64,000 nt of DNA, from NCBI GenBank assembly GCA_035610835.1, contig CM069443.1, positions 56,375,266-56,439,265 on the forward strand, written 5' to 3'. Source of the stretch: Ophiura sarsii. Its lineage: Eukaryota > Echinodermata > Ophiuroidea > Amphilepidida > Ophiuridae. This document shows positions 36,101 to 46,833 of this stretch, piece by piece (position 1 is the stretch's first letter; every line of letters begins with the position of its first letter). Under the pieces are notes generated by a model, which was not told the DNA's origin, did not search any database, and saw only the letters and a program-made list of their open reading frames with translations. A program made the translations under genes and the position numbers.

Positions 36101-39100
36101 ATGAGATCAATCTGATGAAAAATAAGAAAACTAGCATACTTTGCGTAAACCATTTCATTTACTGATTTGTACAATGAGATCTACATGTACAGACCAGACG
36201 TTTCAAAACGTTATAATAATTATAAACATAGTAAATAATCTATCAGTCAATAGCAAAGATTAGTTTAGTAATCCATTTAATCCTGGCACAAATCAATACT
36301 GGTTAAATAATCCACAAAAACAGATGCATGTATATTCTGTGCAAATTAAAAAGAAATTTGTTAAACTGTTCTCGAACCCATTGTGGATGGTTCGTTGAGT
36401 TACAAATTAAGAAAGTTAAGATCAATGATCCATAATTGCACGTGCAAAACGATATTTCATATTAATAGTCCAATTGCACATCAATGTTCTTGCATACATG
36501 AGAAGGAAGTTCCAGTATAGGAATGCATATTTCAGGCAATCATAGCCGTCATTCGACATGTCCATCACCATTACGTTGAATGCAGATATTTGCTCTGTCT
36601 AGCATTTGTGCACTGCTCTGCGAACCATTCCTCGGTTGCGACGTAGTGCAATCACCTCTGCCCACTGCCATGATGCGATTCTCTACTTTTTTGAAGACTG
36701 TCAGGAGGGGTCTGATAGATTCACCTTGTTTATAATTATTGTAGGTATCGAAACATAAACCATGTTATTAAATGGTCTGTACATGTATATAGATCCCTTT
36801 GTACAATGATTTACGAAAAGTATGCTAGTTTTCTTATTTTTCATCGGATTGATCTCATATTTTCAGGATATCATTATAATTAATTGGGCTTTACATCGAG
36901 GATAAACTAGTCATGATGCACCCTGTAAATAAAGCCTTTCCTATTCTGTCTAAGACCATATACAGAACTTAAACATAGCGCTAACATTACACTCAATGAA
37001 AACGGTTGGATGGTGCTGCTGTCAATGTTCTGTAACCATGTGCTGTAACCGTATGGTGAAGGAAAAGGTCCCATTAGTCAGTAAACACTTTTCCCAACAT
37101 TAACTTTATGACTCCAGGATTTGGCGGTCATCGTTTTTTCATACAAAAATGATTATGGTTTTTCAAGTGGCACCCATCAAATTCCGAATCAGCAGATAAA
37201 CTGATCTAGGAACTATTAAAAAACTTTTCAATGTATCAAACAAGCTTTGTCTAAATTCTCATTGAGCATAACTGTGACTAACGTTTTGATGATTTTATTG
37301 TTACTTGTATGTTATTTTCCAGTGACTAAAGGCAACTGCACCGAAAACACCCTTGTTCAAGAAAATGGTTTCAGAAATGTGAGCGATAGCTACCCGCGAT
37401 TTGGATCAACAGTTGTGTTTGAATGTAAGACAGGATTTGTTTTGATTGGCCAAAACGTAACACAATGCGTCCTTGGTAGCCAATCAGATGAAGTCACGTG
37501 GAATGGTGAAGAACCAATCTGCGTAGGTAAATAGCCGATGTCTTTGGTGTCCATATGTACTTTAATTTCGATACGTTCTTTTAGATTGACGTAGTCCTTC
37601 AGTTAAGTCACTTTCAAATATGCGGCATGCTCGATCTAACCTTTCATTGAAGTCCACACCTCGTCAGGTAGACATATACACGACTTCACAAGGTTTACAA
37701 ACTATAGTAATATCATGTAAGCCTAAGGAATCCTTGTCCTTTCTTATTTTCAATTTATTTCAATGACCCTAACCATACCCATGCCTTAAGCTTGAATCGC
37801 CGAGGCCTGTTATCATTGACAAAAGCCAAAATTATCAAAATAAGGACTTTTACCTATTAATACTAATTCGATGTCTATGCACTCAAGAGAAAGAACATAT
37901 TCTGATACATCTATCATTTTTGCAGATGAGCGGTTCATAACAACTACCATACCCAGCTCCACAACACAAGAAAATGGCAAACAACCTGTGTTGGAAAACG
38001 AAAACGGAGAGGGGACGAATCTGCTTGCAAGTAAGAGAAAACGATTCCATTAATATTTAAACTGATAAACTACGACATGATAGTCACTAACCGTATCAAC
38101 GTTTGTCAAGGGAATGTCAGGCAAATGGCGGTCGACGACAAGCAAACACACATGTACATCATCACAAGCAGATTTTTATCAGATGAGCATGGTTCATTTG
38201 TGTCAAATACAGTTTTCTATCTTTAGCTTCTATTGGTTGATATTGACATAATATCATGATTATATTGCAGTGAAATCCAATCAAAATCATCTTTGTTTTT
38301 CTCAAAATCGGCAGGTGGAGTCCCGGGGTGGAGTTAAGTGACATTGTTGTGGGTTTGCTGTTACATATCACTGCTGTTTTCCTGAATCTTCCGAGACATA
38401 ATTATTTTGTAATATTAATCCTAAAAGGGGAGGGGGGCATGGAAGTTGGGGTCGGGCGGGTTTTTTTCCGCCACCGATGTAGGCGACATTTTTTTTCGCA
38501 GCTCTTGGCGCGCGGCAATTTTTTTTTTTTAGGCAAAGGCGGCAATTTTTTTTATTTATTAGGTTTTTCTGTTTTTCTTTACATTGAGTTGGGCCTTTTG
38601 GGCGAGTCATCTTTTTCTTTTTTTTACTCAACAGTGGGTCATCTTTTTTCTTCTTCCTGGTTGGTGGGCAAAGTTTTTTTTCTTCCTGGATAGTGGGCAA
38701 AGTTTTTTTTTTTAAACTTCCAACTGAGTGCGTCCCTAACTCACATGATCTGACAATGAATTCATCCGCTGTGGATGTGGGCACATCAATGCGCATTTGA
38801 TTGCTGGAATTTATTTATGAAATCTTCTTTGAACGTACGCCTTATTTTTTACTGATGCTTCTTGCTTAACACTGTTCACGCGGCTATTAGTTTAACCATT
38901 CACACAACTGGGTTTTTTTTTTTTTTTACATTTGTTTTTTCTAAGTAAAAAATAGAACTCGTATTTGATCCTTGAGAACCCACATAAACCCCCTTGACCC
39001 ACACCATGAGGGATAAAAACTCCTTACCTAAGGAGTTACACTAAATTATTTAGTTAATTCTTATCAAAAGTATGATTTTTTCAACACTGTTTTCTATGTA

Positions 39101-42100
39101 AAAATACAATTTATTTCAAAATCAACAATATCTTAATTGGAGATGCAGGAAAATGAAAGTGTACATTATACTTACATACTGCAGGTTTAGTTGTTCGTGT
39201 ATTACATGGTGAACCAGGAATGGCAAATCTACATTAATCAAAAAAATAATAAGGTAGATCTGCCATTCCTGGGGCACACTGTTAAGACTGAAAAAATCAT
39301 ACTTTTGATAAGAATGAATTAAATAATTTAGTATAAGATCTTAGGTAAGAAGAGTTAGGAGTTATTATCTCTAATGGTGTGGGTCAAGGGGGTATTATGT
39401 GAGTTATTAATAGTCAAATACGAGCCATATAAGGTCCTGTTTTTAACTTAAGAAGAAAAAAAGGACCCGGGTATACAATTACCCGAAATTCCCACCCTTA
39501 TTTCCTAACTTTCAAAGTCTTGCCTCAAGAATTACTGAACCAATACTACGCATGTTTGTACTTTTAATGCATTTCTCGTGGTGATTCCAAATATGGTGAT
39601 GATTTTAACATTTTGTGAAATTTTGGAACTCGAACTGTCGTCTGCAGATGAAATATCCGAGATTCTGTGAGCAACATTCTCATAAACATGTTAAAGATAT
39701 CTGTTGAATCATGAAGCTATGGTTGAATATGCTACACTGTACTTATCTTCATTATATTAGAACACGAATTATTTTAACATCTCGACTCTATCTTTTAATT
39801 TCAGTTTTACTGGGTGCGTTAGGTTTCGCATTGTTGATATTTATACTAGTCGCCATTTTTATTTTCATCTGCTTCATAACCAGGTAATATAACTTTCTGA
39901 TGTAGGCCTATTTATACGTATATTTTTCGTCTATTTCCCTTATCCTAGACTTTGTTAAATTGAACAGAAAAAATGCATTCGACACATTAATATCATTGAT
40001 TTGAATATAATATCGACACAAAACATGCCTTTCAAACCTTTTACACATACCATCAAATATTGAGATCATTCAGTCACTGTCGGACCGGGAACACGTCACG
40101 ATGAAGTGAGGACATGGAAATTGACGTCAAGGTATGCTTCCACTAGTGACGTATGTTGGGGTGATATCATTGAGAATTGAACAAATTGAAATGTTTATTA
40201 TCTACTCGCAACAGATCATGATATGTTTTATGAAAGGAATGATATGTTTTTGGATTTATGAGTCTTTTCAGATAATCATATCATAGCTACATTAAGAAAA
40301 ACATATATCAGTACACAAAGAAAACATATCACAGCTACATAAAGAACAACATTTCGCAGCTACATAAAGAACAACATATCACGGCTACAAAAAGAACAAC
40401 ATATCACAGCTTCATAAAGAACAACATATCACAGCTACATAAAGAAAAACATATCACAGCTATACAAAGAAATAACATATCACAACTACATCAAGAAAAA
40501 CATATCACAGCTACATGTATGTATATGTAAATTATGTAAATATGTGTATTCAAATCTAAAATATGTAAATTAGGCACCTTACGCCATTATATTCATGATA
40601 TTAGGCTACTAAATACATTTATAATATGTGTCATCATATTTGACAAAAGTATATTGTAACCATGGTAACACATGATGTGTATCAATATGCATAAATATCT
40701 AAATGCTTGTATGATGCACTCATTGTTGTGAAATTTTCAAAATATACCAATATCCCGTGGATTTATTTTTTATGTAGCTGTGATATGTTTTCTTTGTTTA
40801 CTGATATATGGTTTCTTTGTGTACTGATATATGTTTTATTTTACGTAGCTGTGATATGTTTTTCTTTATGTAGCTGTGATTTGTTTATCTTTATGTAGCT
40901 GTGATATGTTTATCTTTATGTAGCTGTGATATGTTTATCTTTATGTAGCTGTGATATGTTTATCTTTATGTAGCTGTGATATGTTTATCTTTATGTAGCT
41001 GTGATATGTTTTTCTTTATGTAGCTGTGATATGTTTTTCTTTATGTAGCTGTGATATGTTTATCTTTATGTAGCTGTGATATGTTTATCTTTATGTAGCT
41101 GTGATATGTTTATCTTTATGTAGCTGTGATATGTTTATCTTTATGTAGCTGTGATATGTTTTTCTTTATGTAGCTGTGATATGTTTTTCTTTATGTAGCT
41201 GTGATATGTTTTTCTTTATGTAGCTGTGATATGTTTTTCTTTATGTAGCTGTGATATGTTTTTCTTTATGTAGCTGTGATGTGTTTTTCTTTATGTAGCT
41301 GTGATATGTTTTCGTTGTTGGTTTGGTGTTACCGTATTGTCGTTGTTTTATTTTTGCTGTCCTTATATAGTCGCAGTCGTATTGTTAATGTTGTTGTTGC
41401 GTTATTATTGTTGTATTTTTAGTTTTCTTTTGTTGTTGTTGTTGTCGTTGTTATCTTACTACCTTTTTATATCCTTATAGTATGCATCTTAACCATATTT
41501 ACAGAGGACGAAAGAAGACACGCCATCGACAGTCCGTGAATCCCAAAACAACAGAAGAATCCAGGGTAAACAGAGGGTACACTGATGACAATAACACTGC
41601 TTCGAATGGACACCAAAATCATTCTGTTAGAGCATCTGATACCGAAGACCCGATTCATAGAGGTCGTAGCAATAGCATCGGAAATGGTTCAACTAACAAA
41701 GGTCGTCATACCAATCATTCTGAAGTCGATGGGGCACACAATGCTATGGACGACTACTACAGGGAGATTCCAGCAGAGGATAACCAAAGGGCATCCCCGG
41801 ATCATGCGAGTTTTCAAACAGTGTCTCGTAATTATTCCACTAAAAGAAAACAATCTGATCACAAAGATAGTGATGATAATGAATCATTGTGTATGGACTT
41901 GGCACCCGCGACTGCCCATCAGGACTATTCTGGTGATCACGATCATGGTCAAGGACATGGTATTGATGAGCCAGATAGTGTAACGACTGAGTCAATTCAC
42001 AATGAACTGTCATCTGGATACACCAGTGATTATCAAGGGAAACGGGACAATGATGATGACGGTGGTTCTGGTGAGACTGTGGACAGAAGGGAAGCCGCGA

Positions 42101-42120
42101 TACTAGTCACCAAAACATGA
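27068..42120 (+). CDS. SRCR-WSC-CCP type I membrane receptor-like protein (8 exons, 567 aa)
   Basis: Exons: 27068-27119, 31369-31629, 35114-35200, 35656-35955, 37323-37526, 37926-38030, 39805-39883, 41505-42120. Every intron is GT..AG. Introns 1-6 are phase 1 and intron 7 is phase 2, and the joined frame (1704 nt) is open to TGA at 42118-42120. Order: signal peptide (1-17), SRCR (about 22-132), WSC (about 136-232), CCP/Sushi (about 237-300), Ser/Thr/Glu-rich stalk (302-336), TM helix (337-361), basic stop-transfer RGRKKTRHR, then a hydrophilic tail to 567. SRCR and WSC families bind polyanions, microbes or glycans, so a cell-surface recognition role is likely, but the ligand is unknown. Phase-1 boundaries fit assembly by exon shuffling. 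I do not recognise this domain order as a named gene. Confidence 0.85.
27986..28013. repeat. Perfect 28-bp palindrome
   Basis: 'catggcaggtaata' followed directly by its reverse complement, in intron 1 of the SRCR-WSC-CCP gene. Confidence 0.9.
28080..28335 (+). mobile_element. 3' end of a retroelement with AATA tail (copy 1)
   Basis: Shares 'tttgaaacgtgcatgg', 'tggacgca', 'cactgtt' and 'aaaagtgtatgtcc' followed by an AATAAATA tail with 45318-45540. This is typical of the 3' end of a dispersed LINE or SINE family. Confidence 0.65.
28535..28887. mobile_element. MITE with TTAAAGGTAGATG ends
   Basis: TTAAAGGTAGATG at the left is mirrored by CATCTACCTTTAA at the right; TTAA at both ends would fit a piggyBac-like target site. 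353 bp, no coding content. Confidence 0.6.
30308..30700. repeat. 100-bp direct repeat pair in intron 1
   Basis: 30308-30410 and 30600-30700 share 'ttgacaaccatttctggtta', 'gccattgaatagagt' and 'caaattcagaggta' in order. A weaker third match begins at about 29273. Confidence 0.75.
30838..31198. mobile_element. Foldback element saturated with TGTTC/GAACA
   Basis: The ends CTACACTGCAAAGACTACAG and CTGTAGTTTTTGCAGTGTAG form near-perfect 20-bp inverted repeats. The 360-bp interior holds more than a dozen TGTTC or GAACA words, not in tandem and in both orientations. It lies 170 bases before exon 2. Confidence 0.8.
31369..31629 (+). CDS. Exon 2: SRCR domain, first part
   Basis: Acceptor tgtatacag, donor GAG|gtgaatg. 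Encodes LRLVGG, GRVEISIDGLWHEVCYRG, VMVTCRQMGYPGAG and FGNGRLGRSVDNFQCNG, which follow the SRCR consensus (LVGG..GRVEV..G.W..VC, VxCRQLG, FGxG.G...L..xxC.G). One N-glycosylation site (NTT). Confidence 0.9.
31870..31920. repeat. AATAAATA simple repeat
   Basis: Short A-T simple repeat in intron 2, possibly the tail of a lost retroelement. Confidence 0.6.
32197..33692. mobile_element. Foldback element with dense TACG motif array
   Basis: The ends AAGGTCCTGTCACACCATAG and CATGGTGTGACAGGGCCTT are inverted repeats with two mismatches. Between about 32655 and 33665, ATACG[CT]T, ATACGCTG and ACGTTGG-like words recur at irregular 8-20 base spacing. An inner inverted pair (AGCCTTGATCAGGCTT, 32216; AAGCCTGGTCAAGGCT, 32636) and a hAT-like insertion (32922-33150) lie inside. 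All of it is in intron 2. Confidence 0.75.
32922..33150. mobile_element. hAT-like MITE inserted in the TACG element
   Basis: Begins CAGTCTGGG and ends TTACGCCACTT. Flanks tacgttag and aacgttag agree in 7 of 8 positions. Long poly-G tracts from 32975 and 33090. This dates it after the host element. Confidence 0.65.
34627..34705 (-). mobile_element. tRNA-derived SINE head
   Basis: On the minus strand: A box TAGCTCAATCGATAAGAGCG and B box GGTTCGAATCC at tRNA-like spacing, but with an expanded middle (CTGCTGCTG) and no paired acceptor stem. SINE head or tRNA pseudogene, in intron 2. Confidence 0.6.
35114..35200 (+). CDS. Exon 3: SRCR domain, C-terminal part
   Basis: Acceptor gctttttag, donor GCAG|gtataa. 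Encodes ENNILQCSHDEPLDVSC and the closing TAYATC, completing the six-cysteine SRCR fold. It was recognised only because its phase and sequence continue exon 2 (QCNG|DE..L..C). Confidence 0.82.
35656..35955 (+). CDS. Exon 4: WSC domain
   Basis: Acceptor catgtctacag, donor GACT|gtgagt. Starts PGYLGCFVDQLPRAMPYG and continues with CxxxC (CIDNC), YAAVQDGRQCFCGMNGAEY, DCSVLECPGD and ACGSIWKMAVYD. All eight conserved WSC cysteines and the YxxxQxGxxCFCG core are present. WSC domains are putative carbohydrate-binding modules, in animals known from polycystin-1 and Kremen. The exon holds exactly one domain. Confidence 0.9.
36065..36894. mobile_element. 830-bp foldback element in intron 4
   Basis: The left arm (36065 to about 36195, starting GTAAAGCCCAATTAATTA) is mirrored by 36773-36894 (ending TAATTGGGCTTTAC). 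No coding content. Confidence 0.75.
37323..37526 (+). CDS. Exon 5: CCP/Sushi domain
   Basis: Acceptor gttattttccag, donor GTAG|gtaaat. Encodes one CCP module with four cysteines and the conserved Trp (NC..., VVFECKTGF, TQCVLG, VTWNGEEPIC). An in-frame ATG at 37247 lies in the intron and would add a signal-like stretch, which could be an alternative first exon, but the phase-1 acceptor fits the gene model better. Confidence 0.85.
37926..38030 (+). CDS. Exon 6: stalk
   Basis: Acceptor catttttgcag, donor GCAA|gtaaga. Encodes 35 residues rich in Thr, Ser, Glu and Asn (TTTIPSSTTQENG), a likely O-glycosylated juxtamembrane stalk. Confidence 0.7.
38440..38720. repeat. T-rich low-complexity repeat
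   Basis: Iterated blocks such as GTGGGCAAAGTTTTTTTT and CGGCAATTTTTTTT. Likely the interior of a decayed DNA transposon in intron 6; long frames here are composition artefacts. Confidence 0.6.
38958..39424. mobile_element. Long palindromic element in intron 6
   Basis: Starts CTCGTATTTGA and ends TCAAATACGAG. The arms meet near 39235 (GGAATGGCAAATCTAC ... GTAGATCTGCCATTCC). The left arm carries an extra block of about 90 bp. Transcribed RNA could form a hairpin of nearly 190 bp. Confidence 0.8.
39805..39883 (+). CDS. Exon 7: transmembrane segment
   Basis: Acceptor ttttaatttcag, donor CCAG|gtaata. Encodes one helix (ILLGALGFALLIFILVAIFI continuing to ICFIT). It changes the intron phase from 1 to 2, matching the acceptor of exon 8. 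Confidence 0.85.
40255..41315. repeat. 26-bp minisatellite in two opposed arrays (intron 7)
   Basis: The left array (about 40278-40520) has about nine units of AAAGAACAACATATCACAGC plus TACATA. The right array (about 40771-41315) has about twenty units of its reverse complement (TATGTAGCTGTGATATG plus TTTTTCTT). They flank a 250-bp spacer whose sequence (40607-40763) recurs at 43675-43850. Confidence 0.88.
41505..42120 (+). CDS. Exon 8: cytoplasmic tail and stop
   Basis: Acceptor catatttacag. Encodes a 205-residue hydrophilic tail starting RGRKKTRHRQS, rich in Asp, Ser, His and Asn. Six to seven tyrosines include DDYYREI (a YxxI sorting-type motif). No kinase, TIR or death domain. A longer in-frame ATG upstream (41482) is intron sequence. 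Confidence 0.82.
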
Positions 42121-42784
42121 TAGAGAAAATAATCTTGATTTGTAAAGTGTTCATACTAATTTTGTTATAGGGGAAGCTATTCACCACAATACAATTGTAG
42201 CAATTATGAACAATAAGTACATGGTAGAGAAAGTATACATAAACCTGTAAAATGGGAGCATTGAAGCAAATAACAGCAAAGAAGTCGAATCATCTAAACA
42301 ATCTCCTGATAGTGCCTGACATGCCTGATACATAATGAATAGTAAAAGTGTTAATAATATGTTAGTCACAGATCGTCACAATAGGCACGTGATTGTCACA
42401 TGAAAACACAAGTTTGTGATAGTTTGCCCTGCCTTGCCTTGTCACTGAAAGGCAGAATATGATATGTTTTATATTCAAAACGACTCATGATATGCTTTTA
42501 ATGAAACGAATATTGCATACCATAGCCGAGTAAACAAGGAAAACCATATCAGTCTAATCAGACCAGTCAATTATATGCTTTTCTTTGTATTCTGAGAACC
42601 TACAATATGGAAAAAAAGTCTTAAAACGCTCACTCGTTAACAAGGGAAACTATCACCCCTTTCCCTCGTGCAATGTTGAGGAATAATAGTGTCTTCAGCA
42701 GTTGTTCAAGGTCCCAACATTGATCGATAGGGGTGTGGGGAAGGGAAAATTGTTGTCTAAAATGGAGTATTCACAGTTTAACCA

Positions 42785-42790
42785 AATAAA
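42785..42790 (+). promoter_or_regulatory. Candidate polyadenylation signal AATAAA
   Basis: About 665 bases past the stop of the SRCR-WSC-CCP gene, the first AATAAA downstream that I noticed. Confidence 0.4.
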
Positions 42791-43208
42791 CATTATTTAA
42801 AGATCAGCAAACAAATTCTGCACATAATGGACTTTTCCCCAAGATTGTATGTATTTGAAGTGAAGGACTTCAACATAGTTCATTAAATGATGAAGATATT
42901 GAAGTCGGATCATTGCCAACATTGTTTAGAGCCATTCTTCAGATGTTTGGAAGAGTGTAGTACATGTCATCAGCATTTTGAGATTGGTGTTCCTCCAACT
43001 TTTATCCCATACGGTATTGTATTGCTTAAATATTTTTAAAAATTGTACAATTGTTAATGTAATTTATATCTTTATAGCAAAATGACAGTATATTAATGCT
43101 AGTATAAATAAGATTCGTGGCGACAGTACATGTATAAAACAACTGATTCCTTGTTAGGCCAAATACAAAGACAAGTTTGTCTCAGAAGAAACTCGAAAAA
43201 GGCTATGC

Positions 43209-44694
43209 AACATTAGGTTACAAGGCCCGCTTAGCAGCGCTATAAATTGATGCCCTAAAAAACGTCAACAAATTTAAATATTCGCCTTCCGCTCCAAGGT
43301 GGTTGCTATGACATAATTCTCGTGTGCAACCAACCGGCTGTATTGAGTAGTTTAAAGGCATGAGCGTAGATGTAATTTACAACATAATAGAAACTTACCC
43401 ATGCAGTTAGCCCCGAATTTAAATATATGCACTGGGTAATCCTCTCGTAGTATTGATAACACAATGATAACACAAGGTTTACCAGAGCGAATTAATAGCG
43501 CTTCTAAGCCGCGGGCAATTTATGTCATAAAATGCGATTTTACAATTGATTTTCGTAAACGTTGAACCTCTTTATTTAAATAACCATGTTCTTAAAATGA
43601 ATAAAAACACATTAAGCTTCACACTCCTTATACATGTTTATCAGCTGATGGAAAATTGTACATGATTATATTACTAAATACATTTAAAATAATGGGCCAC
43701 TATATTTGACAAAAGTATATTGTATACTACCTTTGAATTTTAACCATGGTAACCAATGATGTGTATCAATATGCATAAATATCTAAATGCTTGTATGATG
43801 CACTCATTGTTTTGAAATTCCAAATATACCAACATTCCGTGAAACGTGTAGTAGGCCTAATAATTATTTTGAATTTGCCCCAAAATATTCATTAGAGCAG
43901 TCCTATCTCGAGTTATGGAAAGGTATTTTGCCCCCCAAAAAGTATTTTGCCTCAAGTAAGGTATATTGTGCCCCAAAATAATGTATATTGTGCCCCCAAA
44001 TTAGTATTTTGCCCCCAAATAAAGTATTTTGCCCCAAAATAATGTATTTTGACCCAAATAAGGTATTTTGCCCCAAATAAGGTATGTATATTGTGCCCAC
44101 AAATAAAGGTATTTTGCCCACCCCCATAAGGTATTTTGCCCACCCTTTATGTATTTTGCCCCCCTTCCCTTAAGGTATGTTGCCCCACAACAAGTTATTT
44201 TACCCAACAATAAGGTATTTTACCAACAAATAAGGTATTTTCCCCCCAATACGGTAATTTGCCCCACAATAAGTCCTTATAACTTTATACGGGACAATGA
44301 GACGCGCGTTGTACCTCACAAAACGAGGGCACTATCGCCGACTAGTCTATAGAGGCTTCAATATCGGCAATGGAACATGACATAAATTGCCCGCTTAGGA
44401 GCGCTATGAATTCGGTCTGGTAAACCTTTTGTTATCAATTACTACGAGAGGATTGCCCAGTGCGCGTGTACAACCAGGCAATCATATTTAAATTCGGGGC
44501 GTGTACGAGCGGTACTACTTGCTAACTGCATAGGTGAGGTTCCATTATGTTGCAGCCGGTTCGTTGCACACGATAATTATGTCATATAGCAACCAGCTTT
44601 GATGGAAGGCGAATATTTAAATTTGGTGCCGGTTTATAGGCCAACAATTTACATGAATTTATAGTGCTGCTAAGCGAGCCTTGTAGCTTAATGT
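43209..44694. mobile_element. 1.49-kb foldback element with about 320-bp arms
   Basis: 43209-43534 and 44377-44694 are inverted copies; the outer ends contain CATTAGGTTACAAGGC and GCCTTGTAGCTTAATG, and both arms keep GGCGAATATTTAAATT-type words. The interior holds a copy of the 40607-40763 repeat (43675-43850) and a tandem repeat (43915-44275). No transposase. Confidence 0.8.
43915..44275. repeat. Tandem repeat AAATAAGGTATTTTGCCCC
   Basis: About 17 units of roughly 19-24 bp, somewhat diverged. Frames across it give only repetitive Gly/Tyr/Leu-rich strings. Confidence 0.85.
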
Positions 44695-45317
44695 CGTGTT
44701 TAGTGGCACAGGCCTGAGGTTACTCTATGGGTCATAAACAAACAATAATGCCATAATGGTGCTACTATCCTCCACTGACTGACGATATAGGCCTGATATG
44801 AACACAATATCATGGTCATATAAAAAAGGATTAAAGTTATATTAATATAATGGGAAAAGGAATGCAAACCATCCGGATAAAACTTAATTACAGGACGTGT
44901 TAAAAAATGTCCCGTGTAAAACCTTTTTTTATGGCAGTAGATCTTGAATAGTATAAACTAATCGAATTCAGCAATCTGTCATGTGTCATAAGAATTTTGT
45001 TCTGTCTAATTTGTGTAAATCATCCAAAGAATCTCAATTAGCAAATTTGTCGTTTGAGAGTCCAGTTCTAGTTCGAAAGTGGACAAAGTCATGAAAGTGG
45101 TATTCAAATCTCTGTTACTAAATTGGTCATATCTCAAGAGATATGGTGGTCAAATTTAATGGGATAAACTTTATTTGATGGAGAAAATAAACTTTTACTC
45201 CATAATTTAGAAGAATTTTGGAGAATCTTTATATCGGATAATCTAACAATAAAATTGTGTCTTATGCTAGGTCTTTCAAATGATGTTCTTACTGGAAGCG
45301 ATGATTTTCACTTACTT

Positions 45318-45540
45318 CATTTATTTGATGTGTTTTGTAAATCATATTTGAAACGTGCATGGACCGCACGTAGCATTAACCTTGCATGAATCTATGTTAC
45401 CATGTAAATATTTGTATATAATATTTCCTTTTTGTATTTTAAAACATTGTGTAATGTTTATGGACGCACTAGCCGAGAAGACTTTTTCCACTGTTCCAAA
45501 AGTGTATGTCCAAATAAATAAATAAAATAAATAAATAAAG
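45318..45540 (+). mobile_element. 3' end of a retroelement with AATA tail (copy 2)
   Basis: Same family as 28080-28335; ends 'aaaagtgtatgtcc' then AAATAAATA repeats. Confidence 0.65.
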
Positions 45541-45544
45541 AACT

Positions 45545-46105
45545 AGGGCTAATAATCAGTCCACATGGGACACTTTTTTTTGACACGCCCTGTACGCTGT
45601 TTTCTCTAAATGGTGATGACTGTCGTAATAATTTGAGCGTGTGTTCTGATTTACCCGTTTCATCATATACCCTTTATAACATGCACTTCATAACCCTCCA
45701 ATTTACATCCCCATATAGTTTTGAATTCATCTGAAACTTTTCGCAGGATGACAAAAGAAAACCTTTATTGATATTTCAACTGCATGAAGAAACACTGGCA
45801 CTGTTGGATGACGTGCATTTACGGTGTATTGTGGTACGCAATCATCCTTGGAGAGAATAAACGGACAAAATTACTTCCGTGTTTGCTTTGTATATTATGA
45901 CATTTTGGTAGTTTACAAGTAGGTAATTCTGCACATTCACGTTACAAGACTCGGGACAGTAGGAGCCTAGGAGGTAGGTGATGCTTTCTTAATATCTCTT
46001 ATTATCATGATTATAGTCACTTGAATCAGTGTTTAGTTGATGATAAATAGACACTGTTTGATAGCTGTTGCTCAATTGGTGTAGCTATTCAGGGCTTCAG
46101 GCCCA
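45545..46105. other. Intergenic stretch without recognised features
   Basis: No coding region or repeat I can support. Confidence 0.3.
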
Positions 46106-46107
46106 TA

Positions 46108-46710
46108 AGGACCGTTCATTATTTATGCTGGAGGGAGGGTTGGGCAAACTATAGGGGGGGGGGGGGGGTCATGTAACTTTCATATGTTGAAATAGGGGGG
46201 TTATGTAACTTTCTATTCTTAAACAGGGGGGGTTGTGTAACTTTAAAACTATATAGATGGTGGTGATTGGGGTGATTTTAGAGGCTAATTTTTTGGAGTG
46301 TGAACGCCATTTTTTTTCTGCGCTTCGCGCAGATTTTCTTATTAACCTATCGACTATTGACAAATTTTCAGGATCGCTACGCTCGCCATTACTAATTTCA
46401 CACAATAAAAAGAAGGGCCATCATAACATTATTGGCTGTTCAGATAGGGCACAACAGAATTTGCCAACGTAAAGACAGTCCCCTTAAGTATGTGACAAGT
46501 TGATTTTTTTCGGGGAGGGATATGGGGGGGGGGGGGGGGGGGGGGGGGCTTGTGTTGTGTAAAAAGCTACTGGTTAGCAGGGGGTCATGTAATTTTAAAT
46601 TTCAGCTGTAGGGGGGGGGGGGGGGGGGATAGGTAATTTTGACATACGAGTCTCAAATTTGTCCCAACCATAAATTTGTCCCCTCCACCATAAATAATGA
46701 ACGGTCCCTA
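46108..46710. mobile_element. Element with GGACCGTTCATTATTTATG ends
   Basis: GGACCGTTCATTATTTATGC at the left is mirrored by CATAAATAATGAACGGTCCC at the right. The interior has iterated G-tract plus TCATGTAACTTT units and G runs up to 22 bases (46527-46548). A half copy lies at 26398. Confidence 0.8.
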
Positions 46711-46833
46711 ATTGCCGCGGCGAATTCCAATCAACTTTTACAGAATAATTGAATGTTTGTTGAGTACACATCCAAACATCCTCAGAGCTCCTCAATGCAT
46801 CAATATATTTATTTACAGTGGATTTTTCTGTCC

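Noticed and set aside
37247..37322. ATG at 37247 as start of a small secreted CCP protein
   Set aside because: It lies before a good acceptor whose phase fits exon 4; an alternative first exon remains possible but has no separate support.
38328..38796. Open frames of 121 and 142 codons on opposite strands in intron 6
   Set aside because: Lys/Phe-rich translation of T-rich low-complexity repeat, not a gene.
40255..41315. CRISPR-like array
   Set aside because: Units are contiguous with no unique spacers, and the sequence is eukaryotic intron; it is a minisatellite.
41585..41983. 132-codon frame overlapping the tail exon
   Set aside because: Alternative-frame shadow; the tail frame continues correctly from the TM exon.
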